From the NCBI GenBank assembly GCA_013375455.1, contig JABXJT010000114.1, positions 1 through 11,380 on the forward strand: a stretch of DNA of 11,380 nt. Reading direction: 5' to 3'. Source of the DNA: Candidatus Helarchaeota archaeon (lineage in GTDB: Archaea > Asgardarchaeota > Lokiarchaeia > Helarchaeales > HEL-GB-A). Below are positions 6,347 through 11,380 of this stretch, piece by piece; within the stretch, counting starts at the first letter, position 1, and every line of letters begins with the position of its first letter. Made by a program: the position numbers and the translations under genes. The notes beneath the pieces were generated by a model, which was given only the letters and a program-made list of their open reading frames with translations, made no database searches and was not told where the DNA came from.

Positions 6347-6379
6347 ACTAAGGGAATGCAATGAACTAAGGGAATGCAA
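6347..6379 (+). repeat. Tandem repeat, 15-bp unit with 18-bp period
   Basis: ACTAAGGGAATGCAA occurs at 6347-6361 and again, identically, at 6365-6379. A degenerate relative (GCTAAGAGAATGTCA) covers the last codons of the preceding gene from about 6311. It may be a small 3'-end duplication or a regulator site ahead of the transporter gene. Confidence 0.8.
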
Positions 6380-6429
6380 AGGAGTAATTGAGGTTAAATA
6401 TATCTGATTTAATTATCTCGAAAGAATTT

Positions 6430-6479
6430 TTTTATAATGAAAGTACCAAATGTAGTTAAGTCATTTCAAGAAACTGATC
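6430..6479 (+). promoter_or_regulatory. Promoter and ribosome binding site of the transporter gene
   Basis: TTTATAAT at about 6430-6438 is a strong TATA candidate and predicts a transcript start near 6460. The short leader then contains CTGATC (6474-6479), which matches part of the archaeal anti-Shine-Dalgarno partner GGTGATC just before the ATG at 6483. Confidence 0.45.
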
Positions 6480-6482
6480 GCC

Positions 6483-7886
6483 ATGCAGGACGCAGACCCA
6501 TTTTCTATCAGAATACCTTGGGGCAAGAAACTAGCCTTTAGCTTGGGAGCCGCGTCAGTCGTTCTATTAATGATGATTTTTAACACGTGGCTCCCAATTT
6601 ACTACACTGGAATCATCAAAGTGGATCTAAGCCTCTTTGGATACGCCTTCCTTATATTTATGGCGTGGAACATGATTAACGATCCGCTCTTCGGTTATCT
6701 AATGGATCGAACTAAAACAAAATGGGGACGCCGCATCCCATACGTTATCTTTTTTGCCCCCATTTTAACAGTTTCCTTTATATTTTTATGGACACCCCCA
6801 ATTCCAGCATCTCCTGCCCAAGATTTAATCACCATTGCTTATTTGATATTAATGCTTTTCATTTTTGATACTGCTTTAACATTCATAACAATTGCTAAAT
6901 CATCTCTGTTCCCAGAAATGTCGATGAGTGAGGAACAACGAACAAATCTTTCATTTGTAGCAACGATCATAACGGTACCTTGTATGGGGGTTGCTTTGGT
7001 TGCCCCAAATTTTTTCTATGGCAATGCAACTCTCTTTAAATACTTTATGACGGGGGTTGCGTTTTTTACATTATTTTCTTGGATAATATTAGCGAAAAAA
7101 ATTCGAGAAACCCGGGTTTTCATGGAAGTTGATAAACCACTCAATTTGATCAAAGCAATGAAGTATACAATTAAAAGTAAATCATTTCTGATATTTATAT
7201 TCTTTAACTTTCTCATCCAAACGACATTAGCGCTCATCTTACCAGGACTCCCTTATATAATAAAGTATGTTTTAATTGGTAGTCTAGCAAAGATACTCGC
7301 AAGTTCGAGCGGTCTAGCAGGATTACTGGTTAGCGTTTACTACATCATTAAAGTCCGCGGACAAGGGGTAAGGAAACCATTTCTCTTGACAGCGATTTGT
7401 ATTGGGATAGGCGGACTCTTATTCACGTTTATTAATCATCTAGCTACCACGATTATTGGATTTTTCCTTTTGGGAGCAGCCTTCCCAACGGTGTATATCC
7501 TCTATGATGTTGCCATGGGCGAAATTATTGATGAAGATGAGATGAAAACGGGCATTAGGCGAGAAGGAACATTCTATGGAGTAAATAATTTCAGCTTTAA
7601 ACCTTGCATATCATTAGGTTTCATCATCCTCACGCAGATTTTGGCAATTACTGGATTTGTTCAAGGATCTCCTACGCAATCTCCTATGGTACAATTCGGA
7701 ATAAAACTAGCCACTTTTGGGATACCTGCGTTATTGATGCTCATCGGAGCGGCCATTATTTATTTCTTTCCAATCCGTGGGGCGTATCTCCAGAAGATTA
7801 AAGCAGAGATAGCTAAACTCCATAAGAAAAAACTCGATGAATTTAAGGCCTTAGCCGAAACCCAATCAGATGAACTCAGGAACTAA
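6483..7886 (+). CDS. GPH/MelB-type sugar:cation symporter (MFS_2 family)
   Basis: The product has 467 residues with about 12 hydrophobic helices, the size of glycoside-pentoside-hexuronide symporters. The family hallmark lies in and after helix 2: NDPLFGYLMDRTKTKWGRR at 66-84, equivalent to the MelB motif that ends in a basic loop. In MelB the cation site uses D55, N58 and D59; here these appear to be N63, N66 and D67, so the first acid is replaced while the proton-coupling acid is kept. A second characteristic block, YDVAMGEIIDEDEMKTGIRREGTF in two parts at about 341-364, is the usual central-loop signature of these carriers. The C-terminus is a charged Lys/Glu-rich helix (about 430-467) in the cytoplasm. 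The substrate, a sugar or glycoside, is not predictable. It likely imports substrate using a cation gradient. Confidence 0.88.
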   Translation: MQDADPFSIRIPWGKKLAFSLGAASVVLLMMIFNTWLPIYYTGIIKVDLSLFGYAFLIFMAWNMINDPLFGYLMDRTKTKWGRRIPYVIFFAPILTVSFIFLWTPPIPASPAQDLITIAYLILMLFIFDTALTFITIAKSSLFPEMSMSEEQRTNLSFVATIITVPCMGVALVAPNFFYGNATLFKYFMTGVAFFTLFSWIILAKKIRETRVFMEVDKPLNLIKAMKYTIKSKSFLIFIFFNFLIQTTLALILPGLPYIIKYVLIGSLAKILASSSGLAGLLVSVYYIIKVRGQGVRKPFLLTAICIGIGGLLFTFINHLATTIIGFFLLGAAFPTVYILYDVAMGEIIDEDEMKTGIRREGTFYGVNNFSFKPCISLGFIILTQILAITGFVQGSPTQSPMVQFGIKLATFGIPALLMLIGAAIIYFFPIRGAYLQKIKAEIAKLHKKKLDEFKALAETQSDELRN

Positions 7887-7971
7887 CTGATTTTTATGGG
7901 ATATTTTCCGTGATCTTCGACCGCTTTGAGTTTTTCTATTCAAACTAAATAATCTTCTCTTCTATTTGTTC

Positions 7972-8442
7972 TCAGTCCCTGATTACCTGAATTACTCCCA
8001 CCACATTCAAGAATAAAGCTCCACTGGCCGCCCAGAGGCAAACTGTCCGCCCAATAAAATAGCCCGCGTATTCAGGAAAATCTGTTATATTCCCTAAAGA
8101 AACAATCCCATAATATATTGCCATTATCACTCCAATGAGGCTTAAGATAATAATAATGAAACCGAGAGATCGAACAGATTTCATGCTATCTTCATATGAT
8201 TTTTGACGAGATCTCCACGCGAAAAGGGTTAACACAATGATGACTAAACCTATCACTACTGCAGCTCCTACTATTAATATTCCAGTCTGGAACTTGGAGC
8301 TAGTCAATGGCCAGCCTGCAACATCCCATAATGAATAGATAATATATGCGTGGATGCCCACTAGACCGATGGCTATCGCAGTCCCAATAAGAATCATTAA
8401 AAAAGGTCGCCTTTGAAAGTCGTTTTCTATTTCTGAATCCAT
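7972..8442 (-). CDS. Four-helix integral membrane protein, unknown function
   Basis: I chose the second ATG (8442), giving 156 residues. The ribosome binding site AGAAGG directly abuts the first ATG (8448), which is too close, but sits six bases before the second. Hydrophobic helices lie at about residues 15-37, 53-75, 91-113 and 127-153. A basic loop (RSRQKSYEDSMKSVR) lies between helices 2 and 3, which puts both ends in the cytoplasm by the positive-inside rule. No enzyme or transporter motif is visible and I do not recognise the family. Its stop is 85 bp from that of the convergent transporter gene. It lies downstream of the UroD-like gene on the same strand, 133 bp away, with a TATA-like CATAAATA (8475-8468) of its own, so it is probably transcribed separately. 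Confidence 0.8.
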   Translation of the reverse strand: MDSEIENDFQRRPFLMILIGTAIAIGLVGIHAYIIYSLWDVAGWPLTSSKFQTGILIVGAAVVIGLVIIVLTLFAWRSRQKSYEDSMKSVRSLGFIIIILSLIGVIMAIYYGIVSLGNITDFPEYAGYFIGRTVCLWAASGALFLNVVGVIQVIRD

Positions 8443-8543
8443 TTTCATCCTTCTCTTTGTGATTTCTCTATTTATGAAAATTTATTACATTATATTTGTA
8501 TTTAACAATTTTCTTTTTAATCACTTTTCAATGAATCAAGACT

Positions 8544-8559
8544 GAAAAATCGATTTTTC
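8544..8559. terminator. 16-bp perfect palindrome, possible terminator
   Basis: GAAAAATCGATTTTTC is its own reverse complement and lies 23 bases past the stop of the UroD-like gene. The T-run would suit archaeal termination on the minus strand. The A/T-rich context makes chance a real possibility. Confidence 0.25.
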
Positions 8560-8581
8560 TTCTAATTTCCCAAGCAATATT

Positions 8582-9793
8582 TCATAATTTTATTGGATAT
8601 CTTCCGAAATCTTCTACCGCTTGATAATAAGCATAGAAATTCTTTAATTTACACCATTGCGTCACCGAATGCGAGGATGAGATGATATGTCCCCCATCTT
8701 TTGAAACATTTTTTAGTAGGTACTTAACGTAATTGTAATTCTCTCGGGGAGTTCCGTGAGTTAATAAAGGAATTGGCACGTTTCCAACAAGGGTAATATC
8801 TTTCCCGTATCGCTGTTTAAACTCCACAATATCGTTGCCGGCAGTTTTTTCAATTGGATGTAATGCATCTATTCCAGTCTCAACGAAATCAGGCACCAAT
8901 TTAACCACATTTCCACAAGAATGGAACATGACCTTGCCTCCAAGTTGATGGATACGCCTGCTTATTTTTTTCATGCCCGGTTTGAAGAATTCGCGAAACA
9001 TACGCGGCGAAATCAGACTCCTCCCTGTATATCCTAAATCGCCCGTAAAATAGATGTATTTCCCACCTCTTTGGAGAATTCCCTCTGCGACTGCAAGGGC
9101 ATAGTCGTTCATCTCTTTCACTGCACTCCGAACGAAATTCTTATCCGTGATTAAGAGATTAAACAATTTTTCAAACCCGAAAATACTGCAGAGTTCCTCG
9201 AAGGCTACGGCACCCCACACGATAAATTGGGGGACTATATCCAGTTTCTTGCACGCTTTGACGCCTGTATCTGTTGTTATATAATTACCAGGATGGTCTG
9301 CATCAAATTGCAAGTATTTATCCCACTCTGTGGGTGATTGAATAAATCCATACCTTGCATGGGCCCCCTCTAGACTAACTTTCCACACAACTCTGCCATC
9401 TCGGTGTCGGATTACCTTATTCTTATCTTCCGTGTAAAAATCTCGGAATATTTGATCCGTATATATCATTGGAACACCTGATGGGTAGGTGAAAATATCA
9501 TAATTGAATTGTCTATGAAGCTTGCTAACAATTCGGGGCAACACGCTTGCAATAGGGTGAAAAAGTCGAGGATGTTTTATCAATTTTCTAAGTATTGATA
9601 CGATAGGTGGTGCCTTATGAAAGATATTAAGCAATTGTGGAGGAAAAAGGAGCAACGCCAATGGAGCGGTTTGTCCATCTATGAATGGATTGAATTCCTT
9701 GATTTCAATTGATCCCTCGTATTTTGGAACCCTATCTGGAATGTCATGATTAAACGCTGCCTCTACTCGACGAAACGAATTCCACTCTTGCAT
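8582..9793 (-). CDS. UroD/MtaA-family protein, predicted corrinoid-dependent methyltransferase
   Basis: The ATG at 9793 gives 403 residues; a TTG four codons upstream (9805) follows a stop codon directly, so it is the furthest possible start. The sequence fits the uroporphyrinogen-decarboxylase-like TIM-barrel family: RVEAAFNHDIPDRVP at the N-terminus, FTGDLGYTGRSLISPRMF with a following EFFKPG, and then the zinc-type motif FHSCGN (H295 and C297 counted from the TTG). True UroD lacks this HxC; it is typical of MtaA/CmuA-type enzymes that move methyl groups between corrinoid proteins and thiols or other carriers. The usual third ligand, a Cys in a PGCG-like loop, appears here as SSSHS (376-380), though C385 lies close by. 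The substrate is unknown. A TATA box near 9818-9830 places transcription almost at the ATG. It is divergent from a Fe-S protein gene. Confidence 0.82.
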   Translation of the reverse strand: MQEWNSFRRVEAAFNHDIPDRVPKYEGSIEIKEFNPFIDGQTAPLALLLFPPQLLNIFHKAPPIVSILRKLIKHPRLFHPIASVLPRIVSKLHRQFNYDIFTYPSGVPMIYTDQIFRDFYTEDKNKVIRHRDGRVVWKVSLEGAHARYGFIQSPTEWDKYLQFDADHPGNYITTDTGVKACKKLDIVPQFIVWGAVAFEELCSIFGFEKLFNLLITDKNFVRSAVKEMNDYALAVAEGILQRGGKYIYFTGDLGYTGRSLISPRMFREFFKPGMKKISRRIHQLGGKVMFHSCGNVVKLVPDFVETGIDALHPIEKTAGNDIVEFKQRYGKDITLVGNVPIPLLTHGTPRENYNYVKYLLKNVSKDGGHIISSSHSVTQWCKLKNFYAYYQAVEDFGRYPIKL

Positions 9794-9817
9794 AAATTGT
9801 ATCAATCATCCACGGGA

Positions 9818-9856
9818 TTATATATATTTTCAGTATGTAAGTAAAAATTAGGTGAT
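9818..9856. promoter_or_regulatory. TATA box of the UroD-like gene and ribosome binding site of the Fe-S gene
   Basis: On the minus strand, TATATATAA (about 9827-9819) is roughly 26-30 bases from the ATG at 9793, predicting a near-leaderless mRNA. On the plus strand, TTAGGTGATTT (9848-9858) contains GGTGAT (9851-9856), a strong archaeal ribosome binding site. It is 35 bases from the first ATG but only 5 from an in-frame ATT at 9862. Confidence 0.5.
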
Positions 9857-9891
9857 TTAAAATTTCGCTTAACGACCAAATTGAACAATTA

Positions 9892-11046
9892 ATGCTTGAA
9901 CAGGGTGCTATCAAGGTAGGATTTGCCACCAACGAGAGCTTAGCCGGCGGACCGCCAAGTGCTGATATCACTTATATATTTGAAGACGCGCAGTCGGCTG
10001 TTTGCTTGGCTGTTCCGCTGGACCGAGATAAAATTCGCGCATTCTTCAGAAAAGACCTACCAAATGGGCGGATCGAGCACGAAACAGACAATATTGAGGC
10101 TTATTTAAAAGCTTATCAAATTAGTTATTTGATTGTTCAATTCCTACGCGAGAAAGGATATAAGGCGGAGGTGCTCATCCCGAATTTTAAATATCGCAGG
10201 GATGTGCCTGGGTGGCGATTGCGAAGCATCCCCCCCGTTTCTTTGCGGTATCTTGCCGTTCGTTCGGGCGTAGGGTCTTATGGCTGGTCTGGCAACATTG
10301 GAACAAAGGGTTACGGAACTGCAATTATTCTAGGTGGGTTGGTCACTTCCGCGACATTGGAACCGACTGATCCAGTTTCTCCAGACGAATCCTTCTGCAA
10401 TCAATGTAAGTTATGCGTGCAAGTCTGCCCGATGCGAATGTTTTCTGGGAATGAAGAGGAATCCGTGAAACTAGGTGGGTACAAATTCAATTTTTCAAAA
10501 CGACGCAATTTAATGCGCTGTTTTATCAGTTGTGGCGGCTTCTCAGGACTGGATAAAACTGAGAAATGGTCCACTTGGTCGTTAGGACGACACCCTTACC
10601 CGGAGACCGACGAGGAAGTCATTGAGACCCTTGCAGATAGCTTTCAATTCTCCAATGAAGTTAAAATTGCAGGAGAGAAAGAGGGTTTTAATTACAAAGA
10701 ACATATCAAAGACCCCGAATTCCAAGAACCACTTAAAGGTAAGGGAATTAAAAGGACGATCAAGATGATAAAGAACACGACATTAACATGTGGCAACTGT
10801 CAGCTTGTATGCTGGGGTGATCCCGAGGAAACCCGTATCAATTACGGTATCCTTACTAAATCAGGGTGCGTGGTAAAAGACGCCAATGGGAATCTTATCG
10901 TGCTACCTCCAGAAGAGGCGGCAAAACACCATGCAATGCAAAAAAAACCGAACATATTCAAGCGTATAGGGCGTGGGATACTCCGCAGGATTGCAAAATG
11001 GTACCTAAACCGGCACTATGAATACCTGACGGGGGATAGAAGCTAG
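9892..11046 (+). CDS. Double-cluster [4Fe-4S] protein related to epoxyqueuosine reductase / reductive dehalogenase
   Basis: From the ATG the product has 384 residues. The first cluster motif is CNQCKLCVQVCP (C169, C172, C175, C179); the second is TCGNCQLVCWG (C300, C303, C307). The eighth ligand is unclear; C210, C214 or C326 could serve. Before the clusters, RSGVGSYGWSGN at 124-135 and the following TAIILGGLVTSATLEP match the corrinoid-contacting segment of QueG and RdhA proteins, so cobalamin binding is plausible but unproven. The long spacer (180-299) and lack of a Tat signal separate it from classical QueG and exported RdhA. It ends in a very basic, probably amphipathic helix (KRIGRGILRRIAKW, 357-370) that could touch the membrane. 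The true start is probably upstream: in-frame codons from ATT 9862 read SLNDQIEQL and follow a GGTGAT site, giving 394 residues. Confidence 0.82.
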   Translation: MLEQGAIKVGFATNESLAGGPPSADITYIFEDAQSAVCLAVPLDRDKIRAFFRKDLPNGRIEHETDNIEAYLKAYQISYLIVQFLREKGYKAEVLIPNFKYRRDVPGWRLRSIPPVSLRYLAVRSGVGSYGWSGNIGTKGYGTAIILGGLVTSATLEPTDPVSPDESFCNQCKLCVQVCPMRMFSGNEEESVKLGGYKFNFSKRRNLMRCFISCGGFSGLDKTEKWSTWSLGRHPYPETDEEVIETLADSFQFSNEVKIAGEKEGFNYKEHIKDPEFQEPLKGKGIKRTIKMIKNTTLTCGNCQLVCWGDPEETRINYGILTKSGCVVKDANGNLIVLPPEEAAKHHAMQKKPNIFKRIGRGILRRIAKWYLNRHYEYLTGDRS

Positions 11047-11062
11047 TTCTAGTAAATACCAC

Positions 11063-11380
11063 TCATTCGAGCCAAAATTTTACTTTAAAATTGGCGGGCA
11101 ATTCCTTTAACCCAAGTAATTGATCCTGTTTCTCCGTTTCCACTTCAAAATTTGCAAATACCTTCTTGGGATCCCACTCATGGAAGATGTTGTAAAGTAA
11201 GAGATTTCGTAAGGAGGACGTATAGAGGATCACGTCATCCCCATACATTGACAAAACTGGGTTCCTATCACAGCGATCTATGACGAGAAACCGATGAAAC
11301 AGGATCGGCATGATGTGCGGAATTTCTTTTTGTTCTAAATCATCGGCAGTCATGTTAAACGACTCCAGAATCCAATTAAT
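11063..11380 (-). CDS. C-terminal part of an unknown protein, cut by the window edge
   Basis: A Met occurs at 11353, but the frame stays open to the right edge (nine more codons, reading INWILESFN), so the gene very probably starts outside the window. The visible 105 residues mix beta-strand-like stretches (FLVIDR, DVILYTS, VKFWL) with polar helices (EVETEKQDQLLGLKEL) and contain the notable blocks SMYGDDVILYTSSLR and YNIFHEWDPKKVF. No signal peptide or membrane helix is visible and no catalytic motif is obvious. I do not recognise the family. Its TGA stop is 16 bp from the end of the convergent Fe-S gene, so the two transcripts meet tail to tail. Confidence 0.65.
   Translation of the reverse strand: MNWILESFNMTADDLEQKEIPHIMPILFHRFLVIDRCDRNPVLSMYGDDVILYTSSLRNLLLYNIFHEWDPKKVFANFEVETEKQDQLLGLKELPANFKVKFWLE

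Noticed and set aside
9750..9971. Minus-strand frame spanning the divergent promoter
   Set aside because: It overlaps the starts of two well-supported genes in other frames and has no ribosome binding site or recognisable content.
1..11380. CRISPR arrays, tRNA or rRNA genes
   Set aside because: No regularly spaced repeats of suitable length, no cloverleaf-like segment and no rRNA motif were seen by reading both strands; a tRNAscan or Rfam search was not possible here.

Overview
The window is most likely chromosomal DNA from an uncultured archaeon, with an Asgard (Lokiarchaeia-like) lineage as my best guess. The evidence is archaeal gene starts (TATA boxes about 25-30 bp before start codons, GGTGAT-type ribosome binding sites, TTG starts), a secreted protein with an archaeosortase-like C-terminal anchor, a MelB-type transporter, a UroD/MtaA-type protein and a geranylgeranyl-reductase-like fragment. 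The lineage is inferred from protein style; no marker gene is present.

Layout. Positions 1-1580 hold two minus-strand genes for surface or secreted proteins (one cut by the left edge) among remnants of FAD-dependent oxidoreductase genes. The remnants share a 30-bp identical core at 215-244 and 1517-1546. A small conserved-looking protein of unknown function follows (1636-1926). Positions about 1967-3586 form a visibly GC-richer island. It carries an intact IS200/IS605-type TnpB with no TnpA, and a divergent 108-codon ORF that shares a compact two-TATA promoter with tnpB. Hairpins at the 3' end of tnpB look like an element right end or omega-RNA scaffold.

Positions 3640-7886 hold a cytosolic alkaline-phosphatase-superfamily phosphodiesterase (minus), a two-helix membrane protein started by TTG behind a perfect GGAGG (plus), and a GPH-type sugar/cation symporter (plus). 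Positions 7972-11046 hold a four-helix membrane protein and a UroD/MtaA-like predicted methyltransferase (both minus), then a divergent double-cluster [4Fe-4S] protein related to epoxyqueuosine reductase and reductive dehalogenases. The last two families are both linked to tetrapyrrole or corrinoid chemistry, so their back-to-back placement suggests a shared corrinoid-related role; this is inference. The right edge cuts a minus-strand gene of unknown function.

No stretch longer than 300 bases lacks a gene or gene remnant. I saw no rRNA, tRNA or CRISPR array. The most interesting parts are the tnpB island with its divergent partner, the paired FAD-gene remnants, the possible corrinoid pair, and a probable non-canonical ATT start on the Fe-S gene.
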